Shown: positions 10,590 through 21,060 of the stretch, one piece after another
How positions within the stretch are numbered: position 1 is the first letter of the stretch
Layout of the letters: each line of letters opens with the position of its first letter
From: Schoenoplectus triqueter
Taxonomy: Eukaryota; Streptophyta; Magnoliopsida; Poales; Cyperaceae
Direction: 5' to 3'
Length of the DNA stretch: 33,103 bases
NCBI GenBank assembly: GCA_964058805.1
Contig: CAXKVV010000506.1
Location: 1 to 33,103, forward strand
Position numbers and translations under genes: made by a program
Notes under the pieces: model-generated
Seen by the model: only the letters and a program-made list of their open reading frames with translations
Told to the model about the DNA's origin: nothing
Database searches by the model: none

Positions 10590-13500
10590 TTGAACCTGGT
10601 TCTGTAACTGTGGTTCCCTTAAGGCCACCGAATAGTGGACCCCGTCCGGGTTGGTACGGAGCCCCGGATAGAAAGAGAGTCGGTCTACCGATGGACGAAA
10701 AAAGGTTGCTTATTTACACCACTAACTATTAAAAGAGAGGCGAACTGTCGCGAAAATATGTTGTAAATTTATATTATTATATAAAAAAACAGTTAAGAAT
10801 TTAACAGATCCATTTTTTATAATTTCTTTTAAATTTTTTATATTCTAAAATATTTCTCATCTAATAATTTATATTAATTTTGACTAATCAGACGAACACG
10901 ATAGCATCCATTATTTTATATTTTTCTTCATTTTTTTACCATATAGAAGGAAGGGAATTAAAAATTGAAAGAAATCACGCGAGATTATATTTGATATAGC
11001 ATATGTAATTGATTTTATAATTAATCTTGAATTTATTGATTTTTTTCATATTAGAATGACGTATATATTATTATGTGATATTTTTTATATCTAAATAAAA
11101 AATTCACTGCAACACACGATACACAGCTAGTTCAAATTATACACGAAAAGACGAAATGGTAGAAATGTCAAATATATATATAATTTAAATTGACACTTAA
11201 TAGGTGTCAATCATGTGCAAAATATGGTTCTACAAGTATCTCATCACATATTCACATCTAAATAAAAGTCGTAATACCAGAATTAGATAGAATTTTAAAA
11301 ATTATATGGATCGCATTTAGTCAATTTTTACAAGTGATAATCGCGTAGTAATTTAAATTTAACAAAGAAATTACACTTCTGATTATTTCACCCATCAGAA
11401 TCTATATTGAAATATCAAATATCAAATGATCTCATTGGTGGTAAAAATATAATTTCCTTAAATATTTCGTCTTATAGATTTAAGTACTAAATTGATATGT
11501 ATTTTCTAAAGATGGACTCGAATGATCTCACTGTGCGGCTTTTTATTAACTTTTATTATTTTAAGCTCGAATGATTTAATAAACTACCGATAACAATAGA
11601 GAAACGAATCAGAAACATTAAAAAAGTATAGAAGTATATGCCAATAGACAGTAAGCAAAAAAAAATGTACCATCAGCAGAGTTCAAAATTAAAAGTAATT
11701 ATTTAATTGGGTTGATATCAGTCAAAATAATAATTATCCGACATAACCGACAGTTAAAGGAATTTAGGGAATGGATATTTATCTAGAATTATATACTTTG
11801 ACTTTGAGCGTAGTATTATTTTTTTTCTATTGCTAATTAAATGCAAGCCCTATACGCAAGCTGACAATTGGTAGGCTGATAATGTGCATCAGCTTCTTAC
11901 TCAGAAGAAATGATAGCTTTGGCTCCTTATTTAAAAATAAACATAAGTTGGGCACGACCTATTTGAATTAATTAATCTAGTTTACATTTGAAATTTAGTG
12001 GAAAACCCAAACTTTTATTTTTTAATATATACTCTTTTATACGGTAAAGATAATTTTTTTATCATCCAATTTTTTTGAAAATCAATAAAATTTTCACTTC
12101 CGAGAGAAAATTTAAGAAACAGGGAAAAAAATAAAGTGTGGTTTCCTACAAATTTTTGAAGTAGATTGTAAAAAAACGACTAATTATTCAAAGTCTGTTA
12201 ATCTCGGCCCCATGCTTTCCAATTTCCAAATCATAATGGTATACTTCTAATTAATTAATCGTTTATTAAATTCCTGGGTTATAACAAAATACAACGTCAT
12301 TTGGAAAGAACTTGACATTTTATGACTTTATATATTGAGGATATTAAATTAATATCCTCCTAGGTTACGAAATACAATAGCCCGACAACAATAATACAAT
12401 TTAACGAAATATTACAAATTGAATTGCTAACCCAAATCACAAACTCAAGTATCACCCAACCGCCAATATTTGTTATACATAGCATTATATAATTGTTGCA
12501 ACTAAAATAGCATTAGAAAGAAATAATAATATTTGCAATTATCCCGTCAATGCTGTCATCATCGTAGACGCCAATGATATCCCCCTAGAAAACGAGTGCT
12601 CAAGAAGTGATCTTCACGTCAGATAGACCCCAAGAAAAGGGGTTTGGTCCAAAACTCCCCATGAAGACCAGTGTGGTAAAAAAAAACAGCCGTCAAAATC
12701 ATAGTCAATTGATCATAATTGATACATAAACTTTTATGTATTATAATTAGTTGATTATTTTTTTCGTCGGACTATGTAATATTATATAATTAAATTATAT
12801 ATTTTTTATCTGATTTTATTTTTTATGATTAGAAACTTTGTATAAACTATATTTCATCAACTTTAATTAAATATTAATATTTTACTCAATAGGTGTTTTT
12901 AATTTAATATCCTGGTAATTTTAATTGTTTAATTTTCTCAATACATCAAGAATTTCACCACCAGCTGATCTGACCACCGACATCAATAAATACATGAGCC
13001 TATTTTTTTTTTAATATATGTACATCGGCCGCCTAATTAGGAAAACAATTGGATCAAGTCCAATAACATCCTTTGTGTTATGAGGCCCATTATACGGAAG
13101 CCCAAATTAACATAGACCATACCATACTAATCCATATTCCACGGCAACTTGATTGCTCAAAATTTCAAACACAATCCAACATTATATTGTTGTTGTCCAG
13201 CAATACAACGAGTCGATGATCCATGGGTCTCGCGTTATTTCGGTCACTTCATTACATATATAGACGTCTGTCGCTATTTAGTATTTAGATGGATGCTTGC
13301 TTTAATGAAAACTTTAATTCTTCCGAAATTTTAAAATTACTAGGTTGAATAATTGGAATGTCATATATATTACCTGGTGGCTGGTGTGGAGTATTGACAT
13401 ACAAATATACAATAACTGGTATTAGTTTGTACACTAAAAACATTTTTTTTTCAACTAAAATTTATCAGAGCAAAAACCATGTCTCAAATTTGAAAACCCT

Positions 13501-13794
13501 ATGTTATAGTTTATATATGCGGAATGCGGTATCTAATAAAATTTGACACGGTTTAAGAATCATCTGAATATTGACATGTTCCGTATAGACTAAGTAACAT
13601 TATAGTCGCTTAGAATCGTTGGAATTCAAATTATTAAGAAGTTGATTGATAGATGAATGAAACAAATATCAAATTTAATCATTGATATTGCCAGTTCGTA
13701 ACAAGTCACAACTAAGCCAGCGGAGGAAAATATTGTGACCATAATAATCTCTTCTTTGTTGTTCTGTGATGCGGCCTCTTGCTCAAGCAAAGTG
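10590..13794. other. AT-rich intergenic spacer, no gene recognised
   Basis: This 3.2-kb stretch has no convincing coding frame. I noted a perfect small palindrome around 11190-11210 (TTGACACTTAATAGGTGTCAA) and a diverged hairpin around 12695-12755. 12545-12680 is less AT-rich and may be an old LTR fragment, but nothing confirms that. Confidence 0.5.
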
Positions 13795-14020
13795 TAGAGG
13801 TGGCAAAATTTATTTGATTTGAGAATTTTATCTTGTGATTTAATTTGATTTTTTTAAATAAGACCAACTTGATGTGACTCAAATCTGATCTGATTTAAAA
13901 TAAAAAATATAATCTAATTAAAATAAAAATTAATATATAGATTGACTCGATTCTAATCTGACTAATTCGATTTCTTTCAGAAGACCAAATTGATTCGACC
14001 CGACCTACCCGAACTCAAAC
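13795..14020 (+). mobile_element. truncated element related to the 2489-3655 family
   Basis: It begins with TAGAGGTGGCAAA, the same terminus as the element at 2489-3655, and continues with related degenerate words (GATTGACTCGATT, CGACCCGACCTACCCGA). The expected right end (TGCCACCTCTA) is absent. The sequence changes near 14020 into an LTR-like fragment, so the element looks cut off there. Confidence 0.4.
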
Positions 14021-14276
14021 TCAAGCTGTCTCGTCCAATTACAAGTTTAGTACCAAGCCGGTCTGAGGCCCCTGAGAGGAAACTCCTACAAATCGCCAAA
14101 AAGGCTCAAGCTCGGGCCTGCTTCTCACAGGAGGAAACCGCCCTGACACCAGTTGACAAGAACCACACTACGAACCCAATAAGTTGAGATATTATCTGTT
14201 TTACTGTTCATCTGTCCATTTTCCTTTTTTTTCAATGAACTATTCAATATATTTTTTACAGTACTATAGAGAATAG

Positions 14277-14343
14277 ACGTCCATAGCTCCTCCCATAACT
14301 GCTCGTACAGGAGGTCAGGAGCCCTATATAAGATCGAGATTGA
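14277..14343 (+). repeat. 67-bp direct repeat, copy A
   Basis: It runs from ACGTCCA through GCTCGTACAGGAGGTCAG and CTATATAAGATCGAGATTGA. Copy B at 15292-15356 matches with a few substitutions and small indels. The copies bracket the hAT transposase remains. Confidence 0.85.
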
Positions 14344-14444
14344 ATGATGTGTTTGATACTAAAATTATGTTGTAGAAAATGAGGAATAATGGTTGGGTAA
14401 ATTGGTTCAAGAAGTGTGTGAATTTTATGAGAGATAATATTTAA

Positions 14445-15063
14445 GTTTTAAATATGGATGTTTTATATGTCGATAATCCATAAAATCAAACAAGTATAAC
14501 TAATTTATATTATTATCGTGTTAATATATTTTACATGGTTATTGATATGTAATTGTCAGAGCTTAATAACATATTCATAGAAATAAATATCAAACTTCTC
14601 ATTTGTTTATTATGTTTGGATCCGAAGAATTCTTTTTCATCATTTAACAAAGATAGGTTGCTTCAATTAGCTCAATTCTATCCCTCTAATTTTAATCAAT
14701 TTGAATATCCTATCCTTGTAAGTCAATTAGAGAATTATATTATGGATGTATAAAATGATAAAGACTTTTTGGAGGTAAATAACTTGGTTAAACTTTCTTA
14801 AAAAAAATGGTGTAAACGAATAGACATAATGTTTATACATTGGTTTATAAGTTAATAAAATTAGAGTTACTATTGCTAATAGCAACTGTTAGTGTTGAAC
14901 GGACATTTTTGATAATGAATTTGATGAAAACCGACAATAAGTAGTATGAGAGAAAAATAGATGAATGATCGTTTGATTACTTTCATTGAGAAAATAATAT
15001 TTAATACCGTGGATAATAAAATAATTATGTAAAGATACCAAAATATAAAGCCCCGTAAAGAAA
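14445..15063 (+). pseudogene. decayed hAT transposase (TTF/ZMYM1-like, C-terminal dimerisation region)
   Basis: Conceptual translation gives in order: VLNMDVLYVD, a stop, NLYYYRVNIFYMVIDM, a stop, and an open stretch with SELNNIFIEINIKLLICLLC, FNKDRLLQLAQFYPSNF and LENYIMD. After a frame change come YKLIKLELLLLIATVSVERT, LITFIEKIIFNTVDNK and YQNIKPRKE. This is the layout of the C-terminal part of plant TTF-type/ZMYM1-like hAT transposases, where the conserved core reads LP(V/I)ATASVER. At least three stops and one or more frameshifts make it inactive, and the N-terminal zinc-finger and catalytic parts are missing. Sequence at about 15265-15293 (GGGACTAAAATTC...TTCGCCTCC) resembles the right end of such elements. 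Related transposases could have moved the short elements at 20309 and 24531. Confidence 0.8.
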
Positions 15064-15291
15064 ATTTTGTCTTCATTGACTTAATCATCTATTAGTTTGT
15101 GTTTTATTTTTTTGTTATTTTTAATATGTAAAAAGAATATTATTTTAATAATTTTTAATTAGATAAAAATATATGTTAAATGTTGAATTATTATTATTTT
15201 TATTTAGTATCAGATTATATAATAAATTTGAATTCGATAAAGTATTATAATTTAATTATTATATCGGGACTAAAATTCTACATTCGCCTCC

Positions 15292-15356
15292 ACGTCCACT
15301 CCTCCCGTGATTGCTCGTACAGGAGGTCAGGGAGCCCTATATAAAATCGAGATTGA
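15292..15356 (+). repeat. 67-bp direct repeat, copy B
   Basis: Imperfect second copy of 14277-14343, again containing GCTCGTACAGGAGGTCAG and a CTATATAA box. It is far longer than any transposase target duplication, so it may reflect two LTR fragments or a local duplication. Confidence 0.85.
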
Positions 15357-15437
15357 GGCCGAGAAAGGGATTGGTTTTTGAGGAATCCTCATTCCATCAT
15401 TACTAGAGACAAGACAATAGTCACACACTCTACTCTC

Positions 15438-16070
15438 TAGGGCTGCACAAAAAAGATCGGGCTCGTGGCTCAGCTCGGTCTCGAGCTAATCTAGCTCGAG
15501 CTAAAATGACTCAAGCTAATTTTAGCTCGAACTAATCTGGCTCGGTAGTTAAATGAGCCGAGTTTGAGTTGGTGTTGGCTCGGCTCGTGGCTCGACTCAG
15601 CTCGAATAAAAAATATATTTTTTGCTGAACTCTAATCTGATAACTCTTCTCTCATTATCTCTCTTCATATCACCCGGCTTAATGACGTCTTTTACTCACT
15701 CGTAATTAGATTTATATATCTGACTCAATAATTTTTTATTGATCTATCCATTCAAATTAATGCATCAAAAATATCATTGAAAATATAGTTTGTTGATATA
15801 CTAACTTTGTACCAACTCTTATATCAATCTTCTAGATATACCAACTTTATAGTTTATAGATGTACTAAATCTAAATGTCAATTTGAGTCAACGCACATGC
15901 ATTGGCTCGTGAGCTAGCTCACGAACTAGCTCAAATAGTAACGAGCCGAGTTTGAGCTATGTTTTTCAGCTTGAAGCGTTTCATGAGCTCGGCTCGACTC
16001 GACTTGAATTTTTATGAGCCGAGCTTGAGCTAAGCCCAACTCGGCTTGACTCAACTCATTTGCAGCCCTA
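15438..16070. mobile_element. hAT-type MITE packed with GAGCTCGGCTCG-like words, 8-bp TSD
   Basis: 633 bp. Both ends read TAGGGCTGCA inward, and the flanking 8-mers are identical (CTACTCTC at 15430-15437 and 16071-16078). Eight-base target duplication and TA-start termini are typical of the hAT superfamily. Roughly 150-190 bp at each end is dense in GCTCGAGCT, GGCTCG and GAGCCGAG words on both strands; the centre (about 15610-15890) is plain AT-rich DNA. It has no coding capacity and sits inside the LTR-like fragment, so it is younger than that fragment. Confidence 0.9.
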
Positions 16071-16234
16071 CTACTCTCATCCTTGATACAGACTATCCAC
16101 TTAGGATATGTTGTACCATCCTGTTTGCTAAGTGGGTCAATTTGTCTCAAAGAAAGTAAATCATTGCTAATACATTATTCCATTCTAATACATTTATCTA
16201 AACTGCATACATTAGCACGTGGGGTGAATCAATC

Positions 16235-16885
16235 TGTTAGAATTTATTATTATTAATTACAATATGTATGGGGTTATATGTAATAAATATATATTATATA
16301 ATGGACTGTCAAATTATATTCATAATGAACTGATCAAATTATGTATCGGGTTTATTATATGTCATGAGAAGTGGACCTTTTAATGTGTAGAATGTGTATT
16401 AATGATTTTATGATTAAGTGATGGTCTGAATTATATAAAGTCTGATAATAATACAATTATGTTATTGGTCCCAGGAGAACATAATTATAGGCAGTTTTCT
16501 GATTAAGCAACGAACTCGTTAAGAGAGTTTTGGATCCGATATGGATCCGCTAAGATATAACTGCTCTCAGTTATATGGGTGTCCATTATATATAGGGATA
16601 CTGTTGGTTTTCGAAACCATTCTTATTTTCTCCATTTTTCTGCCACCCTTTCGTTTCCCAACAGAGATCCATCTCTCTCTAAACAGAGTTCCAAAAGAGA
16701 ATAAACTATTTGTGCCAGTCCTCTCAATCACTCCATCGGATTAGAGAAAAATCGTTGGAAGACTAAAGGAGTCTGGTGATCAACGGGGTTGTATCTCTCT
16801 AGAAGATCGACAACATGGATCAAGGTAATATAATTTATGATTTGGGGTTCACTAGAGGATCACTGCCATATAAAAATATCTAATA
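16235..16885 (+). repeat. 5' LTR of a Ty1-copia retrotransposon
   Basis: 651 bp, beginning TGTTAGAATT and ending ATATCTAATA. It is collinear with the 3' LTR at 19050-19699 and roughly nine-tenths identical by eye. It contains a TATATAAAG-like promoter motif near 16434. It is followed immediately by the primer-binding site. It ends in TA rather than the canonical CA in both copies. Confidence 0.9.
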
Positions 16886-16887
16886 AT

Positions 16888-16900
16888 TGGTATCAGAGCC
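16888..16900 (+). other. primer-binding site complementary to initiator-Met tRNA
   Basis: TGGTATCAGAGCC, three bases after the 5' LTR, is the standard plant copia primer-binding site matching the 3' end of tRNA-iMet. It fixes the element as an LTR retrotransposon on the plus strand. Confidence 0.92.
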
Positions 16901-17041
16901 TTCTATAGTAGAACTGTTAAGATCTGATGACTGATTCAAAAATTTCTCAAAAATTCAGACTTTTTAATTGGATATGTTATTTTAATCAAATAGTTTATGA
17001 ATAATTCAAAAATATGTAGATCTGTTTGTTAGAATTAAATT

Positions 17042-18166
17042 AAGTCATATATCGATAAAATTCTCAAGCGATATGGTATAGAAAATTATAAACCAGAAAA
17101 TACCCATGTTGCTAAAGGAGACAAGTTTAGTCTTGATCAGTGCCCAAAAATAGAACTCGAGAAATAAAAAATGCATCAGATTCCATATGCTTCATTAATA
17201 GGAAGTCTTATGTATGCTCAAGTGTGTACGCATCCGGATATTGTGTATATCACAGGAATTCTTGGTCGCTACCTCAGTAATCCTGATATGAATCACTGAA
17301 AAGCAGCCAAAAGGATACTAAGGTACTTGCAAAGAACGAATAATTATATGTTAACATATCAGCGATCAGACCAGTTTGAGGTCATTGGGTATACTGATTC
17401 CGACTGAGAGCTCAGTCATGTATGAAAAAAAATTCCATCTAAACAATTTAGAGAAATAGTTAAGAGTTTAAAAACTCAGTAGGTTACTCCTATTTCACCT
17501 ATATCGATTGATCCGGGTGAAAATCCCACTTAAAGGCTGGTGGTAAATCATCGGGGTCTTCGCACGCGCCTCAATAAACCAAAAAATCAAAATCTTAGGG
17601 TAAACAATTTACGCTGCTTATGACTAAAGTTCCATAAAACCGACGAATCGCCAGGTTCGAGAATAAGGTGGGATCCTTTTTATAATCCAGTTCAAGCAGA
17701 ACTAGCCAACTGTGGGTTGTGTGGATAGCTTAAAGTCAACATTCGGTTATATTTTTATGTTGGCTGGAGAAACTATTTCTTGGAGGAGTGCAAATCAATC
17801 CATGATTGTCTCCTCCACCATGCCAGCCAAATTCATTGCATGTTTCGAGGCATCGAACCATGGAATATGTCTAACAAACTTTATCATAGGGCTGCGTATT
17901 ATGGATACTATTAAGTTACTACTTAAGTTATATTGTGACAATAGTTCAGCAGTGTTGTATTCTAACAACAACAGGATTTCGTCGAAATCTAAACATATCG
18001 ACATTAAGTTCCTTGCTGTGAAAAAGAGAGTTCATAGTGGACTTATAAGTATTGAGCATATTGGTACAACTTCCATACTAACAGATCTACTGACTAATGG
18101 ATTGATACCCAAACAGTTTCATGAGCATGTCGCTCATATGGGTATATATGTTACAAAGGATTATTA
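17042..18166 (+). pseudogene. copia pol remnant: RT C-terminus and RNase H, interrupted
   Basis: The first part reads YIDKILKRYGIENYKP, then QIPYASLIGSLMYAQVCTHP, then KAAKRILRYLQRT and FEVIGYTDSD, with in-frame stops near 17167, 17297 (a conserved Trp position) and 17410. After a ~290-bp insert the frame resumes at 17712 (CVDSLKSTFGYIFMLAGETI) and stays open to 18165, with YCDNSSAVLYS, SKSKHIDIKFLAVKKR and a C-terminal FHEHVAHMGI. RNase H normally uses the Glu of an xAEF/xAEY motif; here it reads PAKF, so a catalytic residue is lost. The open 3' half could mislead gene predictors, but it is a dead retrotransposon fragment. Confidence 0.88.
17411..17702. other. ~290-bp unrelated insert within the copia RNase H region
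   Basis: Copia coding sequence breaks directly after GATTCCGAC (the DSD codons) and resumes at GGTTGTGTGGATAGC (GCVDS). The intervening sequence has no coding match and is less AT-rich than its surroundings in places (around 17510-17580). It has no clear terminal repeats or target duplication; a small hairpin (AGTTC..GAACT) lies next to the right break. Origin unknown. Confidence 0.6.
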
Positions 18167-18596
18167 GGTTGAGTGGGAGTTTGTACTTATATTTCATTTT
18201 TATATTTTATATGATATACTTTTTCAGATATTATGTAGTAGTTCTTATATGATATTCTATGATTTCGTATGTATCATGCAGTTATTCAATTATTCAGTCA
18301 TTCAGTTTTATATACACTCTGAACTTATAATTGATCTCAAATTTAGAATAATTAAAGTGACCAAATTGAAAATAGGCATGTGGATCACATTGCATGTAAT
18401 TTTCAAACTATACATTCCCTTTATGATTCATGTCATTCAGTTATATTTATATCGTGATTTGTGTTAGTTTAGTTTCGCTTTATGAGATGAATACTACATA
18501 AGTCCTTATAAATATGATTGATGGACGAAATTGGATGATGACATAAAATGTTAAGAAAGCACAGTTAAGAGTACTCAATTCAGTGTATATATATAG

Positions 18597-18977
18597 AGTA
18601 AAGATACCGTGAGCTTAAGCTTACGAAGGTCTTCCGTGAGCTTAACTCAAAAAATATATCAAATCATCTCTAAATTTTAATTTATCATTCTCATTAAATT
18701 CTTTATATGAAAATCTCATGGGATGCAAAAATTTAGAGCGTTTTGAGCTTTTTAAGTCGTGATTTTTAATTTTTGAAAATCACCTCTAAAAATAATAATA
18801 AAAATTTAATATTTGAACATCATTTTAGAAAATTAAAAATGGTGGGTTAAAAAGCTCAAAATGCTCCAAATTTTTACATCCCATGAGATTTTCATATAAA
18901 TAATTTAATGAGAATGATAAATTAAAATTTGGAGATGATTTGATATATTTTTTGAGTTAAGCTCACGGTATCTTTAC

Positions 18978-18978
<1 letters not shown>
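18597..18978. mobile_element. 382-bp foldback MITE forming one long hairpin
   Basis: It starts AGTAAAGATACCGTGAGCTTA and ends with the exact complement. The two arms are complementary for essentially their whole length (about 150-180 bp each) with few mismatches, apart from a roughly 27-bp extra segment in the left arm near 18618-18644 that repeats GTGAGCTTAA. No coding capacity. It sits between the copia pol remnant and 3' LTR in TA-rich DNA, so a target duplication cannot be read. The arms are much better preserved than the host element, implying a more recent insertion. Confidence 0.9.

Positions 18979-18980
<2 letters not shown>

Positions 18981-19020
<40 letters not shown>
18981..19020. 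repeat. (AT)20 microsatellite
   Basis: Pure AT repeat directly after the foldback MITE, inside the copia element. Confidence 0.95.
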
Positions 19021-19022
<2 letters not shown>

Positions 19023-19049
19023 CAGATACATATAGACCAAGTGGGAGAT

Positions 19050-19699
19050 TGTTGGAATTAATTATTATTAATTACAACATGTATGGGCTTATATGTAATA
19101 AATATATATTATATAATGGATTGTCAAATTATACCCGTAATGAAGTGATCAAATTATGTATCAGGTTTATTATATGTCATGAGAAGTAGACCTTTTAATG
19201 TGTAGAATGCATATTAACGACTCTATGATTCAGTGATGGTTTGAATTATATAAAGTTTGATAATAATACAATTATGTTATTGGTCCCTGGAGAACACAAT
19301 TATAGATAATTTTCTGATTATGCAACGAACCCGTTAAGAGATTTTTGGATCCGATATGGACCCTCTAAGATATAATTGCTCTCAATTATATGGGTGTCCA
19401 TTATATATATGGATATTGTAGGTTTTCGAAACCATTCCCATTTTCTCCATTTTTCTGCCACCCTTTCATTTCCCAACAGTGATTCATCTCTCTCTAAACA
19501 GAATTTCGGAAGAAAAAAAAACTGTCTGTACCAGTCCTCTCAATCGCTCCATCAAAGTAGAGGAAGATCGCTGAAAGGCTAAAATAATCTGATGATCAAC
19601 AGGATTATGTCTCTCTGGAAGACCAACAACATGGATTAAAGTAACATAATTTATGATTTGGAGTTCATTAGAGGATCAGGCATATAGAAATATCTAATA
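19050..19699 (+). repeat. 3' LTR of the Ty1-copia retrotransposon
   Basis: 650 bp, collinear with 16235-16885, starting TGTTGGAATT just after the polypurine tract and ending ATATCTAATA. The many substitutions between the two LTRs indicate an old insertion. Confidence 0.9.
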
Positions 19700-20300
19700 C
19701 TTTCAACCACCAACCGCAATGTAATCTATGTCTATCTAGAAAAACAAGTGAAATTTCATGCATGTAATCGTGGTGACTAGGTTGTAGCTCATTATTGCAC
19801 TAACCCATCAACAATAAAGCAATGAGAGCCCGTGATCTCCAAAAAAAGATGGGACGGATGCTTGAAGCATGCAGATTATGTGCCCACTCACTTTTAGGAA
19901 CTGATTCGCATCTCCGGTTCGAGCTAACAAGTTCCTCCCGATGAGTCGATCACCCAGTTGATTGGAATGAAAATGGTGCTTATTTTCACGGTATTAACAA
20001 GATTCCTATAATTGAAATGTGATAGTTTCACCCAAATAGAAATCAGATATTTTAGTCATAGTGCCACTGCGCTTGAAAATTTGAAATTTCTAAGAGTTAG
20101 ATCAAATTAAGACCATCCAACTTGCTTGGATGACTCTTTATTAAATTTTTACTTTGTCATTTCGCCGTTTCCGAAGGTACAACGGCATATCGAAATTTCT
20201 GATGTGCTACTGCTTTCAAAGAAGATGACAATTTTATTTATCATTTTGAAGTTACTTATAAAGAATAAATTAAATTTGGGTTAATCTTACAGAAATTATC
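19700..20300. other. non-coding stretch, nothing recognised
   Basis: Mixed composition. 19840-19960 is less AT-rich but has no convincing frame. No repeats or RNA genes seen. Confidence 0.4.
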
Positions 20301-20308
20301 TCAATATG

Positions 20309-20642
20309 CAGTGACGAAACCAGACAAAGTTTGAAGCAGGGGCCAAATTTATTTAAAACCAATAAAAAATATTGAATTAAAAACTTTTAAATAAACAATA
20401 TCCAAGCTTGAAAATAAATATGTCGTCTCTTGTGGTGGTTTTGAAAATTTTCTAAAGTATCTCTCTATAATTTTTAGAAATTAAAAATGACAATAGAAAT
20501 TAAATTTACTCAAACTATGCATACTTTACAACTTTATAAGGTAAGAAGATATCAATCAATCAATTAAATTACTCTAACAATCAAAGTTAAGAGTAAAGAG
20601 CAATTGAGGGGGGGGGGGGGACCCTCTCTCCCTCCGTCACAA
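20309..20642. mobile_element. hAT-type MITE with perfect 8-bp TSD (TCAATATG)
   Basis: 334 bp. The left end reads CAGTGACGAAACC and the right end, on the opposite strand, TTGTGACGGAGGG, sharing GTGACG. TCAATATG occurs immediately left (20301-20308) and right (20643-20650). The termini resemble those of TTF/ZMYM1-type hAT elements (CAGTGGCGRA...), whose dead transposase is seen at 14445-15063. The interior is AT-rich and non-coding and includes a G13 tract at 20608-20620. Confidence 0.85.
20608..20620. repeat. poly-G homopolymer (13 G)
   Basis: Thirteen G near the right end of the 20309-20642 hAT-type MITE. Similar elements often carry G-rich subterminal DNA. Length may be unreliable. Confidence 0.95.
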
Positions 20643-21060
20643 TCAATATGGATCTATCCAATTCTTGAATAGTACTCATAATAATTAAATTAAGTAAAAT
20701 TTTAATTATCTAAATAATAATAGAATCTAAAAAATATAAAATTTGATCTACAACTAAATTTTTATATAAAAATCATTTTGACCCCATTTGAACTTTGAAA
20801 ATGAAGAAATAGAAATTACATAACTCCAAATAGAAATTACATAACCGGTATTATTTATGGTGTTCATCTCCGTCAAAATATCATAATATAAAAATATCCC
20901 ATCAAAATTCATTATATTTTCTTATAATCTTCTTTCTATCCTTAACTTTTTTTTATTTTGTTTAAGAGTATTAAATTTACCATTTTATCCTACTCTGCAG
21001 CGGAGATGCTTTTTTTTTTTACAGCAGAACCAAGAATAGAATATTGATTTATTTATTCTC

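Larger units (their letters stand above)
14020..16150 (+). mobile_element. LTR-like fragment interrupted by two later insertions
   Basis: Three pieces read as one sequence when the intervening DNA is removed: about 14020-14343, 15292-15437 and 16071 to about 16150. The middle piece has a promoter-like CTATATAA followed by GAGATTGAGGCCGAG, typical of an LTR U3/R junction. The first gap contains hAT transposase remains and is bounded by a 65-67-bp direct repeat; the second is a hAT-type MITE with a perfect target duplication. I could not identify LTR ends, a primer-binding site or coding domains, so the class is uncertain. Confidence 0.4.
16886..19049 (+). mobile_element. internal region of the internally deleted Ty1-copia element
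   Basis: Only about 2.2 kb lies between the LTRs, against roughly 4-5 kb in complete copia elements. After the primer-binding site the sequence passes within about 150 bp to the C-terminal part of reverse transcriptase: gag, protease, integrase and the reverse transcriptase active-site region are missing. The rest holds broken RT/RNase H sequence, an unrelated ~290-bp insert, a 382-bp hairpin MITE and an (AT)20 tract. A purine-rich tract (AAGTGGGAGA at 19039-19048) abuts the 3' LTR as expected. No clear 5-bp target duplication surrounds the element (CAATC against CTTTC). Confidence 0.88.

Noticed and set aside
17712..18167. 151-codon open frame that could be called a host gene
   Set aside because: Its sequence is copia RNase H (CVDS, YCDN, SKSKHID motifs), lies between copia LTRs and has lost a catalytic Glu; kept only as part of the pol remnant.
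16230..19704. Target-site duplication for the copia element
   Set aside because: The flanking 5-mers CAATC and CTTTC agree at only three positions, so I do not claim a TSD.
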